10,927 bases of DNA from an uncultured Kangiella sp. (GTDB lineage: Bacteria > Pseudomonadota > Gammaproteobacteria > Enterobacterales > DSM-103792). The position numbers and the translations under genes were made by a program. Positions within the stretch are counted from its first letter, which is position 1; each line of letters starts with the position of its first letter. Positions 1-7,655 of this stretch are shown here, one piece after another. The DNA lies in NCBI GenBank assembly GCA_946480585.1, contig CAMLKQ010000047.1, forward strand, positions 1-10,927, in the 5' to 3' direction. The notes beneath the pieces are model-generated. The model did no database searches. It saw only the letters and a list, made by a program, of their open reading frames with translations, and was not told the DNA's origin.

Positions 1-1136
1 TCTTCGAGCGAGGACAGCGTGGTTTTGGCGTTGACCTTGGACGCTTCGTTGGCGGACAGCTCGGAGTCAATCACATTGAGGCGCGTGCCAAGCTCGGCCC
101 GCACCCGCGAGATGTTCTCCAATCCGCGGTCCAGCGACTCCAGGCTGTAATCCAGCGCCATCCGCAGTTGCGCTCTGGCGGCCTCGGTGTCTGCGCCGAC
201 GCGCATGGCATCAATGGCGTTCTGCACAGTGGTAAAGATATCCACCGACTCGGCCATTTCCACCGTGAAGGTATCACCGACGGCGGGCTCGCCGTTGATG
301 CCGGTCTTGATGCCATTGAAAACAATCTGGCCATCTTCAACGTAGGCTGGCGCATTAGCCGGTGCCACCAATGGCGGGGCCGGAATCAACTGACCATCAA
401 CCGAACCGAAAACGGTATACGCCAGCTCACCGGCGGCATTGTTCACCATGGCGATGGTATAGGTCTGCGGCGCAGCGGCATTGAATGCCAGCCGATCACT
501 GACCGAACCCGGATCAATCGCACCGTTCCCTGTGTTGGCAGCATTGCCGAAGGTGGCGAAATCGCCGTTGCCATCTTTGATCAACTGAAAGACGTCAGCG
601 CCGGAATGGGTCACGCCAACGGCAACATCGTTGTTGATGAAGATCTGGCGCTGGCCGTTGTCACCGCCGTAAACAAAATTGCCCGCCACATCACGGGTGA
701 TCGGTTTGACGTCGGTACGGAAACCGGAAAACAGGTACTCGCCCTCTGAGTTTTGGCTGTTGGCGATACCGACCAGCTCTTCGAGCCGTTCTTGTGCCTC
801 ATTGGCAAGCGCTTCGCGCTCGAGCGCATCGTAGGCACCATTGCCGGCCAGCAGGATCAGCTCACGCACGCGACCGAGTGCGGTGGTGAAGGTATCCAGA
901 ATGCTGTCCGATTGCTCGTTGTAGCCTTTGGCGGTTGTCGCGTTCTGTTTGTAGCGCTCCAGACTGGCGAGCTCGGTCTTGAAGGCTTCAATCAGCGTCG
1001 CCGCCACCGGATCATCCGATGGGGTCAGCACGCGCTTCTGGGTTGCCAACTGCAGCTGGGTTTTTGACAGCCCCGACTGCTGATCCAGAATGGCATCAAT
1101 GCCGCGCTGATAAAAACCGGTTGTCGATATCCGCAT
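1..1136 (-). CDS. flgL: Flagellar hook-associated protein 3 FlgL (C-terminus cut off by window edge)
   Basis: FlgL is the second hook-filament junction protein. It is exported by the flagellar type III system and sits between FlgK and the filament. The window holds 378 codons from ATG at 1136, and the reading frame runs off the left edge without a stop. The N-terminus MRISTTGFYQRGID and the PSDDPVAA motif near residues 41-48 are typical of FlgL/flagellin D0-D1 helices. RAELGTRLN near the end of the visible part starts the C-terminal helix, so I infer that only about 40 residues are missing. The middle (about residues 209-296) is an extra beta-rich domain absent from the roughly 317-residue enterobacterial FlgL; longer FlgLs of this kind are known in Pseudomonas-like species. 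The start is fixed by a GGAGGT site 8 nt upstream (1145-1150). It follows flgK by 31 nt and probably shares its transcript. Confidence 0.95.
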   Translation of the reverse strand, partial: MRISTTGFYQRGIDAILDQQSGLSKTQLQLATQKRVLTPSDDPVAATLIEAFKTELASLERYKQNATTAKGYNEQSDSILDTFTTALGRVRELILLAGNGAYDALEREALANEAQERLEELVGIANSQNSEGEYLFSGFRTDVKPITRDVAGNFVYGGDNGQRQIFINNDVAVGVTHSGADVFQLIKDGNGDFATFGNAANTGNGAIDPGSVSDRLAFNAAAPQTYTIAMVNNAAGELAYTVFGSVDGQLIPAPPLVAPANAPAYVEDGQIVFNGIKTGINGEPAVGDTFTVEMAESVDIFTTVQNAIDAMRVGADTEAARAQLRMALDYSLESLDRGLENISRVRAELGTRLNVIDSELSANEASKVNAKTTLSSLE

Positions 1137-1144
1137 GATCACGG

Positions 1145-1150
1145 ACCTCC
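1145..1150 (-). promoter_or_regulatory. Ribosome binding site of flgL
   Basis: Read on the minus strand this is GGAGGT, a six-base match to the anti-Shine-Dalgarno sequence, with 8 nt to the flgL ATG. It is one of the strongest sites in the operon and settles the flgL start. Confidence 0.8.
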
Positions 1151-1167
1151 ATTAATGCCTGTCAGGT

Positions 1168-3162
1168 TCAGCGCACGGACTGGAACAAGGTGTCGAACAA
1201 CGACCGCGCCACCGAAATCACCTGCGCCGAGGCCTCATAGGCTTGCTGAAAGCGAATCAGATTGGCCGCCTCTTCGTCCAAGTTTACGCCAGAACTGGAA
1301 TCACGGCGCGCCTTGGACTGCTCAACCAGCGCAGCACTCGACGCATAGTTGGCATCGGCTTCGGCGGTGCGCGTACCAACTTCAGCAATCAACCGGCCGT
1401 AAGCCTGCGAATAGTTGGAACGACCGCCATCCATGGTGGGCAGATTCTGCAACGCGGCCAGCAACTGACTGTTGCGGTTGTCGCCGACGCCGCCGGCGTT
1501 GTAGTACACATCAAAGCTGTCACCAGCACGCGGTGCACCTGCCATGGTGATTTCGTAGCCATACGCATTCACCGGGGCGCCGGCGGTGGCGAGCAAATCA
1601 TTGTCCTGATTCGGCGTGAAGGTTGCGCCAGCCACCAGAATCGCGCTGGTTGAGGCATCCACCACGTTGTAGGTGGTCGCCGAGGTAAAGACGATCTGCA
1701 GCGGCGGTGACAACGCAAACGGTGTGGCAAAGGCGGCAGTGCTGGTATCAGTCACCTGCACTGATTTGACGATGCCGCTGCCGGTGTTGCTGGTCGTCGT
1801 ACGGGTGTTGACCGGCAACGCGGCTGCTACCGCTTTGACATCATCGATCACCCGTTCCATTTCACCGGCTGCGCCGCGCGTTGGCGCCAGCACAAAGCTG
1901 TCACCGTTGACGGCGTTGGCGGTGATATTGAGGGTTATGCCATCGCCGAGTGCGACCGTGGCCGGTGCCGCTGGCGCCGCAAACGTACTGATGACGGTAT
2001 TGTCGGACAACCGGGTCACGGTGTAGGTGCCGGCATTCAATGTCATCAGGTAGTTGCTGTTGGTCAGGTTGTTGACGTCGGTGATGTCAACCGAGAACGA
2101 ACCCGGCCCGGTGTAACCCGTTTGCGGAATCACCCGCCGGGCGGCAATCGCGGCATCATTGAAATCGGTGAAGAACAAGCCACCCAGCTCGTTGTTCAAA
2201 TCCATGCCGAGCGCGTGCTGCTCGTTGACCGTGCTCGCCAAGCCAATGGCAACCTTGCCGAGGGTGTTGATCGCAGGCTCGAGCAATTCGGTGCGGAACT
2301 GCAGCAAACCGCCGAGCTTGCCGCCAGAAATCTGGCTGGTGATATCAATCAGCGCGCCGCCATTGGATGACTGCAGGAACAAATCGGTGTTACGCGGATC
2401 GTTGACGCCAGGCTGGGCCACCACCTGGTTGTACACCGCGCCGACAACCAAGGCCTGACCGTTGCCAAGGAACACGCTGATGCTGCCATCGGCCTGATCG
2501 ACGGTAGTGATATTGGTCAGTGAGGCCAGCTTGTCGATCAGCACGTCGCGCTGATCAAGCAAGTCATTGGGTTGCCCGGCAACGCCATTACCAGCCGAAA
2601 CCGCGGCGGTGATAGCGACGTTGAGATTGGCGATGCTCTGCCCCAGCGAACTGATCTCGACCGCAATGGCACTGACCGAGGCATTGGTGCTGTCACGCTG
2701 TTTGCTCAGCGTGTTGTCCAAGGTCTGGAAGCGCCCGGCCAAGGTATTGGCTTGACTGAGCAATACCTGGCGCGCCGGAATCGATGACGGGTTGTCACTG
2801 ACGCCTTGCAACGCGGCGAAGAACGCTTGCAGCTGCTGATTCAGGCCGGTGTCGGCATCGGCCAGCAGACTGTCGAGTTGCCGGGCCTGCTCCAGATAGG
2901 CTTCGTAAGAAGATGCGGAATTGCTGTTGGCGCGCACTTCATTGGTCAACACCTGATTGAAAATGCGCGAAACATTGCTGAGTTCGACACCCGAGCCAAA
3001 ATACTGCCCGCCGAGAAACTGCGGCAGGCTCGACACGTATTCATTACGCTGGCGGTTGTAGCCTTCAGTATTGACGTTGGCGATGTTGTGCGAGGTGGTC
3101 GAAATGCCGATCTGCGATCCCAGCAGTCCGGATACGCCCACATTGAGTATGTCGATGGCCAT
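1168..3162 (-). CDS. flgK: Flagellar hook-associated protein 1 FlgK
   Basis: FlgK (664 residues) is the first hook-filament junction protein, placed on the hook tip after FlgD leaves. The N-terminal D0 helix carries the rod/hook/HAP signature HNIANVNTEGYNRQR (residues 25-39). A long helical D1 region follows to about residue 345. The C-terminal D0 helix contains NLDEEAANLIRFQQAYEASA (627-646) and ends in SLFDTLFQSVR. It is about 110 residues longer than enterobacterial FlgK (about 550). The extra length is a Ser/Thr/Ala-rich, surface-type insert at about 355-555 that seems to hold two related beta modules (355-429 and 466-555). The ATG at 3162 follows a GAGGTGGAG site. A 79-nt gap separates it from flgJ, and a sigma-54-like element in the end of flgJ suggests that flgKL can be transcribed on its own. 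Confidence 0.97.
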   Translation of the reverse strand: MAIDILNVGVSGLLGSQIGISTTSHNIANVNTEGYNRQRNEYVSSLPQFLGGQYFGSGVELSNVSRIFNQVLTNEVRANSNSASSYEAYLEQARQLDSLLADADTGLNQQLQAFFAALQGVSDNPSSIPARQVLLSQANTLAGRFQTLDNTLSKQRDSTNASVSAIAVEISSLGQSIANLNVAITAAVSAGNGVAGQPNDLLDQRDVLIDKLASLTNITTVDQADGSISVFLGNGQALVVGAVYNQVVAQPGVNDPRNTDLFLQSSNGGALIDITSQISGGKLGGLLQFRTELLEPAINTLGKVAIGLASTVNEQHALGMDLNNELGGLFFTDFNDAAIAARRVIPQTGYTGPGSFSVDITDVNNLTNSNYLMTLNAGTYTVTRLSDNTVISTFAAPAAPATVALGDGITLNITANAVNGDSFVLAPTRGAAGEMERVIDDVKAVAAALPVNTRTTTSNTGSGIVKSVQVTDTSTAAFATPFALSPPLQIVFTSATTYNVVDASTSAILVAGATFTPNQDNDLLATAGAPVNAYGYEITMAGAPRAGDSFDVYYNAGGVGDNRNSQLLAALQNLPTMDGGRSNYSQAYGRLIAEVGTRTAEADANYASSAALVEQSKARRDSSSGVNLDEEAANLIRFQQAYEASAQVISVARSLFDTLFQSVR

Positions 3163-3170
3163 CGCAGAAA

Positions 3171-3179
3171 CTCCACCTC
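3171..3179 (-). promoter_or_regulatory. Ribosome binding site of flgK
   Basis: On the minus strand this reads GAGGTGGAG, two overlapping Shine-Dalgarno cores (GAGGTG and GGAG), with 8 nt between the end of the site and the flgK ATG at 3162. It is stronger than the sites of flgJ and flgF, which fits independent translation of flgK after the gap. Confidence 0.7.
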
Positions 3180-3241
3180 AGGTTAACTGCCGTCGCACGC
3201 CGGCTTCAAACGGGCCCGCGAGACAGAGCTGTACCCAAGAT

Positions 3242-4216
3242 TCACAGCAATTTGCGTGCCTCCGCGATCAGGTCGCGCAGAAAATCACTGTCAAATAGCC
3301 GCATCAGCTTGTTGGCGTAGGCCGGATCAGTGGCGTAACCGGCTTGCTGCAGGCCATCGGCGTAGCGCTGTGGATCCGCGGCGTGCTTCAGTGCATCGGC
3401 GTAACGCGGCGAGCTCTGAATGAACTGCGCGTAATCATCGAAGGCCTCAGCCGGTGACGGGTAGGCGCGGAAGCTGGCACGCTGCCGTTCCGGCAGTCCC
3501 GCCACGTATTCCAGGGTCTGCGCATGCACCACCGGCCCTTGCCAGCGACTGTCGGCCTTGATGCCGAAATAATGCTGGCCAGTATTGGCCGCGTGTGCCG
3601 GCAAAACCTTACCGCCCTCACCGACCGCCATGCCCTTGCCCCAACCGGTTTCCAATGCGCTTTGCGCCACCAGCAGCGCGGGATCCACACCCAACGATGC
3701 GGCTGCTCGCTCAGCATGCGGCAACACCGCGGCGACAAATTTCTGCGGCGTCATAGGCTCCGGATTCTGTGCCGCCTGCAGCGGTGGCCGAACGGCATTG
3801 AGCGGCAAGCTTGGCGGCGTGAACGGCGAAACCGGCGGCGTAACCGGTGAAGTCGCGGTATTGCCTGCTTCACGCTTGGCTGGCGAACGGCTCAGCTGTT
3901 GCACCATCACATCGGCCAGACCGAGCGATTGTTGATTGGCCAGCGACAAGGCCAGCTGCTCATCGTGCATCTGCTCGTAGAAATCGGTGCTGCCGCCACC
4001 ACCGAAGAAGTCGTCGTCTTCGAACACGTCATTGGCGGCCCGCATCGACTTCAGCAGTTCTTGCAGGAATACCGATTCAAACTGTTTTGCCGCCGCGCGC
4101 AGCGCCGCTCGCTCATCATTGGCACCGAGCTGGCGCAGTTGATTAAGCGAACGCAGATCATGGTAGCTGCCGACATCGGGCAACGGAGCAGTGGTTGGGA
4201 TCGGGCGCTCGCTCAT
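3242..4216 (-). CDS. flgJ: Flagellar rod cap and peptidoglycan hydrolase FlgJ (two-domain form)
   Basis: FlgJ (324 residues) works in the periplasm. Its N-terminal part caps and scaffolds the growing rod, and its C-terminal part is a glucosaminidase-type domain (GH73) that opens the peptidoglycan for the rod. The rod domain spans about residues 36-110, with AAKQFESVFLQELLKSMR (42-59) and FYEQMHDEQLA (79-89). A Pro/Thr/Ser-rich linker (about 111-155) contains a repeated seven-residue unit. The hydrolase domain has QSALETGWGKG (185-195) with the likely catalytic Glu189, FGIK (217-220), Glu236 in a position like the second acid of Salmonella FlgJ, and YATDPAYANKL (294-304). Start ATG 4216 lies 8 nt after the flgI stop with hardly any Shine-Dalgarno match, so translational coupling to flgI is likely. 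Its last codons double as a sigma-54-like site. Confidence 0.97.
   Translation of the reverse strand: MSERPIPTTAPLPDVGSYHDLRSLNQLRQLGANDERAALRAAAKQFESVFLQELLKSMRAANDVFEDDDFFGGGGSTDFYEQMHDEQLALSLANQQSLGLADVMVQQLSRSPAKREAGNTATSPVTPPVSPFTPPSLPLNAVRPPLQAAQNPEPMTPQKFVAAVLPHAERAAASLGVDPALLVAQSALETGWGKGMAVGEGGKVLPAHAANTGQHYFGIKADSRWQGPVVHAQTLEYVAGLPERQRASFRAYPSPAEAFDDYAQFIQSSPRYADALKHAADPQRYADGLQQAGYATDPAYANKLMRLFDSDFLRDLIAEARKLL
3247..3261 (-). promoter_or_regulatory. Candidate internal sigma-54 promoter for flgKL, inside the end of flgJ
   Basis: On the minus strand the sequence is AGGCACGCAAATTGC followed by T. It matches the sigma-54 consensus TGGCAC-N5-TTGCW at every position except the first base. 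The invariant GG (-24) and GC (-12) are separated by exactly 10 nt. The element is embedded in the last sense codons of flgJ (Glu-Ala-Arg-Lys-Leu-Leu). The implied transcript start, about 12 nt beyond the GC, is near 3235, leaving a leader of about 73 nt before flgK. A separate sigma-54 flgKL transcript is established in Vibrio. Activity here is inferred from sequence only. Confidence 0.6.
3813..3854 (-). repeat. 21-bp imperfect tandem repeat in the FlgJ linker
   Basis: Two adjacent 21-bp units (3813-3833 and 3834-3854) share ggcggcgt followed by a similar tail. In the protein they give TSPVTPP-VSPFTPP, a doubled xSPxTPP unit in the flexible linker between rod-cap and hydrolase domains. It looks like linker growth by slippage that kept the reading frame. 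Confidence 0.6.
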
Positions 4217-4224
4217 GGCAAGAC

Positions 4225-5325
4225 TCAGATTACTACCAGCTCGGCTTGCAAGGCACCGGCCTGTTTCAGGGCTTCGAGTATCGCCATCAGATCACCGGGC
4301 GCTGCGCCAACCGCGTTGACGGCACGGACGATCTGCTCCAGCGTCACACCCGGCGGAAACAGGAACATCCGCGAATCTTCCTGCGCGACGTTGATATTGC
4401 TCTGCGGCGTCGTCACCGTATCGCCCTGCGCCAGCGCATTCGGCTGACTCACATTCTGCTGCTCGGTGATCGTGACCACCAGATTGCCGTGCGCCACCGC
4501 GGCCTTTTTGACCCGGACATGATTGCCGATGACGATTGTTCCGGTGCGAGAATTGATCACCACTTTCGCTGCCGGCTCACCCGGTTCCAGCGTCAGATTC
4601 TCCAGCACCGACATGAAAGTCACCCGCTGCGCCGGATCGCGCGGTGCACCGACTTCGACCGTGCCCGCATCCAGCGGCTGTGCCACCAACGGACCAAGCA
4701 GATTGTTGATCTGCTCGGCGACCCGTTTGGCCGTGGTGAAATCCGGCGCGTGCAGGTTGAGCAAGATCGAATCACCGAGCGCAAAGCCATTGGGCGCCAT
4801 GCGTTCGACGGTGGCACCATTCGGAATGCGGCCAGAAGTCGGCACATTGACCGTGATTTTCGAACCATCATTGCCTTGCGCGCCAAAACCGCCAACCACC
4901 AGATTGCCTTGGGCAATCGCGTAGATTTCGCCATCGACACCGCGCAGCGGCGCCATCAGCAGCGCACCGCCACGCAATGACTTGGCTTCTCCCAAGCTCG
5001 ACACGGTGACATCGATCGCCTGGCCCGGTTTGGCATACGGAGGCAGTTCGGCATGAATCGCAACCGCCGCCACGTTTTTGACCTTTGGCACCTGCCCTTC
5101 CGGCAACACAATACCGAACCGGCTCAACATCGATTTGAACGCCTGCGCGGTATACGGCGTTTGCTCGCCGGTGCCATCAAGACCGACGACCAGACCGTAG
5201 CCGACCAGAGGGTTGCTGCGCACGCCGGCAATGCCTGCGATGTCTTTCAAGCGTTCCGCATGAGCACTGTTGCCGGTCATCACCAGCAACGCGGTCAGCG
5301 CGGCAATTAGCAGACGATTTGCCAT
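4225..5325 (-). CDS. flgI: Flagellar P-ring protein FlgI
   Basis: FlgI forms the P-ring around the rod at the peptidoglycan layer. It is exported by Sec, not by the flagellar type III system. From ATG 5325 it has 366 residues, the usual family length. The signal peptide is residues 1-23 ([14 protein letters not shown]...SAHA, cut before ERLKD). Family signatures are [18 protein letters not shown] (36-53), [13 protein letters not shown] (260-272) and a C-terminus ending in QAELVVI. In-frame ATGs at 5328 and 5349 are possible. 5349 lies inside flgH, and 5328 is only 2 nt from the GAGGT core, so 5325 (5-nt spacer) is preferred. FlgH ends at 5334 and the flgH stop overlaps this ribosome site. The FlgA chaperone that normally helps P-ring assembly is not encoded in the window. 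Confidence 0.97.
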   Translation of the reverse strand: MANRLLIAALTALLVMTGNSAHAERLKDIAGIAGVRSNPLVGYGLVVGLDGTGEQTPYTAQAFKSMLSRFGIVLPEGQVPKVKNVAAVAIHAELPPYAKPGQAIDVTVSSLGEAKSLRGGALLMAPLRGVDGEIYAIAQGNLVVGGFGAQGNDGSKITVNVPTSGRIPNGATVERMAPNGFALGDSILLNLHAPDFTTAKRVAEQINNLLGPLVAQPLDAGTVEVGAPRDPAQRVTFMSVLENLTLEPGEPAAKVVINSRTGTIVIGNHVRVKKAAVAHGNLVVTITEQQNVSQPNALAQGDTVTTPQSNINVAQEDSRMFLFPPGVTLEQIVRAVNAVGAAPGDLMAILEALKQAGALQAELVVI

Positions 5326-5329
5326 CATG

Positions 5330-5335
5330 CACCTC
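5330..5335 (-). promoter_or_regulatory. Ribosome binding site of flgI, with twin ATG
   Basis: The minus strand reads GAGGTG C ATG ATG. The site overlaps the flgH TGA stop (5334-5336). Spacing favours the second ATG (5325) over the first (5328). The same arrangement, GAGGTG A ATG ATG, occurs at flgC. Confidence 0.65.
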
Positions 5336-6026
5336 AGAATGGCCACCATTCGGTACTGAAGAATCGCGACAACCAGCCACGGCTATTGGCTTCGGCCATC
5401 TGGCCGGTGCCGCTGTAGGCAATGCGCGCATTGGCGACGCGAGTCGACAGCACCTGATTATCCGGGCTGACATCCTGCGGCCGGACGATGCCGCTGATGC
5501 GGACAAATTCCTGGCCGGTATTGATGTTCACCCACTTGTCGCCGCGCACCACCAGATTGCCGTTCGGCAGCACCTGGGTGACCATGACGGTGACCGTGCC
5601 GGTCAGTGCATTGCTTTGCTTGCTGTCACTTTCGGCTTTGAAATCGCGTGTTGCGCCAAGCTCTGTCTCGAAACCGAACTTGTCGCCGTCAATCATCGGA
5701 TTGGCGCGACCAAACAAGGTCGGCGCAGTCACTTCGGTCGAATCGTCCTTCTTGATTTTGGTATCGGCCTTTTTCTGTGCCTGGGTGTTTTCGACCAACC
5801 TTACCGTGATCAGGTCACCGACCCGATTGGCTTTGCGATCCTCGAACAGAAAATTGGCAGTGCCGGGGTTGTACAAGGCACCCGGCTGCGCGGCGGCCGG
5901 TTCCGGAATGGCCGGCATCACCGGCGCAAACTCCGGATCATCGGGCGCCGGCCCCGGCATCACGACGCAGCCGGTAAAGGCAGGCAACAGCAGCGGCAGC
6001 AGCCAATTTCGCAAGGAAGTCTTCAT
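5334..6026 (-). CDS. flgH: Flagellar L-ring lipoprotein FlgH
   Basis: FlgH (230 residues, close to the 232 of E. coli) forms the L-ring bushing in the outer membrane. A short lipoprotein signal runs [20 protein letters not shown], with the lipid-bearing Cys20. Phe at -3 of the lipobox (F-T-G-C) is less common than Leu but allowed. Val at +2 fits outer-membrane sorting. A Pro/Ala-rich stretch (25-50) follows. Family signatures are [19 protein letters not shown] (59-77), [19 protein letters not shown] (155-173) and [14 protein letters not shown] (177-190). The gene starts 15 nt after flgG with a modest AGGCAGG-type site. Confidence 0.97.
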   Translation of the reverse strand: MKTSLRNWLLPLLLPAFTGCVVMPGPAPDDPEFAPVMPAIPEPAAAQPGALYNPGTANFLFEDRKANRVGDLITVRLVENTQAQKKADTKIKKDDSTEVTAPTLFGRANPMIDGDKFGFETELGATRDFKAESDSKQSNALTGTVTVMVTQVLPNGNLVVRGDKWVNINTGQEFVRISGIVRPQDVSPDNQVLSTRVANARIAYSGTGQMAEANSRGWLSRFFSTEWWPF

Positions 6027-6041
6027 ATCAGCCTGCCTGGA

Positions 6042-6830
6042 TTAGAGTGTCTGACTGACGTATTGCAACATCTGATCCACGGTCGAGATCACTTTGGCAT
6101 TCATCTCGTAAGCACGCTGGGTTTCGATCATATTGACCAGCTCCTCCACCGTGTTGACGTTGGAGCTTTCCAGCGTGCCACCGCGAATCGTGCCGATGCC
6201 GGTGAGACCCGGGGTACCGACCACTGCCGCACCACTGGCCAGCGTTTCGATGAACAGGTTATCGCCCATCGGTTGCAAACCGGCCGGGTTAATGAAGTCC
6301 GCGAGGGTGATATTGCCGATCACAGTTGGCGCTGCCTGACCTTGCAAGGTCACGGATACGGTGCCGTCGAGACCGACCGTAAAGCTCTGCGCATCCTGCG
6401 GCACGGTGATCGCCGGTTGCAGCAGATAGCCTTCGCCGGCTGTCACCACTTCACCGTTCTGATTGAGCTGGAAATTACCGGCACGGGTGTAGCCAGTGCT
6501 GCCATCCGGGAGCTGGATCTGAAAGAAGCCACGGCCCTGCACCGACATATCGAGCGCATTCTCGGTGATCTGGATGGAGCCCTGGGTAAACTGTTTCGGG
6601 TTCGCCACCGTTTTGACACCGGTGCCGAGCATCAAGCCGGTGGGCAGCGTTGTGTTTTGGGTGGTAGCCGCGCCAGGCTGACGCACGTTCTGATACAACA
6701 AATCCTCAAACACCGCCCGGTTCTTCTTGAAGCCCACCGTGCTGACGTTGGCCAGGTTGTGCGAAATGACGCTCAGATCGGTTTGCTGGGCATCAAGACC
6801 GGTTTTGCTGATCCAAAGAGCCGGGTGCAT
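6042..6830 (-). CDS. flgG: Flagellar distal rod protein FlgG
   Basis: FlgG (262 residues, E. coli 260) builds the distal rod that crosses the periplasm through the P and L rings. It carries the rod/hook family signature SHNLANVSTVGFKKNRAVFE (23-42). The FlgG-specific stretch LLYQNVRQPGA...LPTGLMLGTGVK (44-73) is the segment reported to make the rod straight and stiff, and it separates FlgG from FlgE. QGRGFFQIQLPDG (98-110), YTRAGNFQLNQNG (114-126) and the C-terminal helix LESSNVNTVEELVNMIETQR (220-239) complete it. The start at 6830 has a GAGGAG site 6 nt upstream (6837-6842). A perfect 7-bp hairpin lies 4 nt further upstream in the 81-nt flgF-flgG gap. Confidence 0.98.
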   Translation of the reverse strand: MHPALWISKTGLDAQQTDLSVISHNLANVSTVGFKKNRAVFEDLLYQNVRQPGAATTQNTTLPTGLMLGTGVKTVANPKQFTQGSIQITENALDMSVQGRGFFQIQLPDGSTGYTRAGNFQLNQNGEVVTAGEGYLLQPAITVPQDAQSFTVGLDGTVSVTLQGQAAPTVIGNITLADFINPAGLQPMGDNLFIETLASGAAVVGTPGLTGIGTIRGGTLESSNVNTVEELVNMIETQRAYEMNAKVISTVDQMLQYVSQTL

Positions 6831-6846
6831 GGTCTACTCCTCATGG

Positions 6847-6866
6847 CACGGCGACTTCACGCCGTG
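6847..6866 (-). other. Hairpin in the flgF-flgG gap, next to the flgG ribosome site
   Basis: Stem arms cacggcg (6847-6853) and cgccgtg (6860-6866) are exact reverse complements around a 6-nt loop. In the mRNA the stem ends 4 nt before the GAGGAG site of flgG. No T-run follows, so it is not a normal terminator. It could be an mRNA-stability or translation-control element. Confidence 0.45.
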
Positions 6867-6911
6867 GTTACTGCATTAGTCAACAACTTGACGTCGTTGA
6901 AGCGTCCAACC

Positions 6912-7649
6912 TTACATTTGCACAAGTCGTTCCAACGAGGCGTCATTGTCCTCGCTGACCTTCATCATCTTGACGTTGACCTCGAATTGCCGCGCCAGCG
7001 AGATCATGTCGATCATCTCTTCGACGGCATTGACGTTGCTGGACTCGAGCGCACCCTGCACGACTTGAACATTGGCATCGGCTGCGACCGGGGCGCCATT
7101 CTCCGGCCGGAACAAACCATCTTCGCCTTTGCGTAGCGTTGCCAGCGGCGGATTCACCAAGCGCAGACGGTCCAGCACCACCACGGCATTTGCCGGTGCA
7201 CCTTGCGGCCGCACGCTGATCGTGCCATCAGCACCGATATCGACTTTTTCATTCGCCGGGATCTGGATCGGACCGCCATTGCCGAGCACGAGGCGGCCAC
7301 CGGCGCCCTCGAGAAAACCTTGGGCATTGATGCGAAATTCACCAGCGCGGGTGAAACCCTCGCCGCCGTTTTCATCTTGTACCGCCAGAAAGCCGTTGCC
7401 CTTGATCGCGATGTCGAGATCGTTGCCAGTTGTGATCAGACTGCCGTGATCAAAATCGGTCCCGGGCCGCTCGGTCATGACAAAAGCACGGCTCGGCAAA
7501 CCGTTGCCGAAAATCGGCATGGCCCGCGCCTGCGCCAAATCCGCCTTGAAGCCGGTGGAGTTGGCGTTGGCCAGATTGTTGGCCGACTTGGCCTGCGCCA
7601 GCGTGGTTTCACGGGCGCCGGTCATCGCGATGTAGAGAAGACGGTCCAT
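6912..7649 (-). CDS. flgF: Flagellar proximal rod protein FlgF
   Basis: FlgF (245 residues, E. coli 251) is a proximal rod subunit between FlgB/FlgC and FlgG, exported through the flagellar type III apparatus. The N-terminal MDRLLYIAMTGA and SANNLANANSTGFKADLAQA (22-41) are the FlgF forms of the family signature. GNGFLAVQD (84-92), FTRAGEFRINAQG (99-111) and the C-terminal helix LESSNVNAVEEMIDMISLAR (201-220) follow. It lacks the straight-rod segment of FlgG. The start lies only 6 nt after the flgE stop and has almost no Shine-Dalgarno match, so it is probably translated by ribosomes coming off flgE. This tight join shows that, unlike Pseudomonas where flgF begins a second transcript, flgB to flgJ probably form one transcript here. 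Confidence 0.97.
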   Translation of the reverse strand: MDRLLYIAMTGARETTLAQAKSANNLANANSTGFKADLAQARAMPIFGNGLPSRAFVMTERPGTDFDHGSLITTGNDLDIAIKGNGFLAVQDENGGEGFTRAGEFRINAQGFLEGAGGRLVLGNGGPIQIPANEKVDIGADGTISVRPQGAPANAVVVLDRLRLVNPPLATLRKGEDGLFRPENGAPVAADANVQVVQGALESSNVNAVEEMIDMISLARQFEVNVKMMKVSEDNDASLERLVQM

Positions 7650-7655
7650 ACGCGA

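Noticed and set aside
3163..3241. Sigma-28 (FliA) promoter in the flgJ-flgK gap
   Set aside because: No acceptable TAAA-N15-GCCGATAA-like pair could be found on the minus strand. The sigma-54 element nearby is a much better match.
5319..7136. Plus-strand open frame of about 605 codons opposite flgH, flgG and part of flgF
   Set aside because: It is antisense to three well-supported genes, has no recognisable domain, and its composition (many Arg, His, Gln) is what the complement of these GC-rich genes gives. Other long plus-strand frames in the window were dropped for the same reason.
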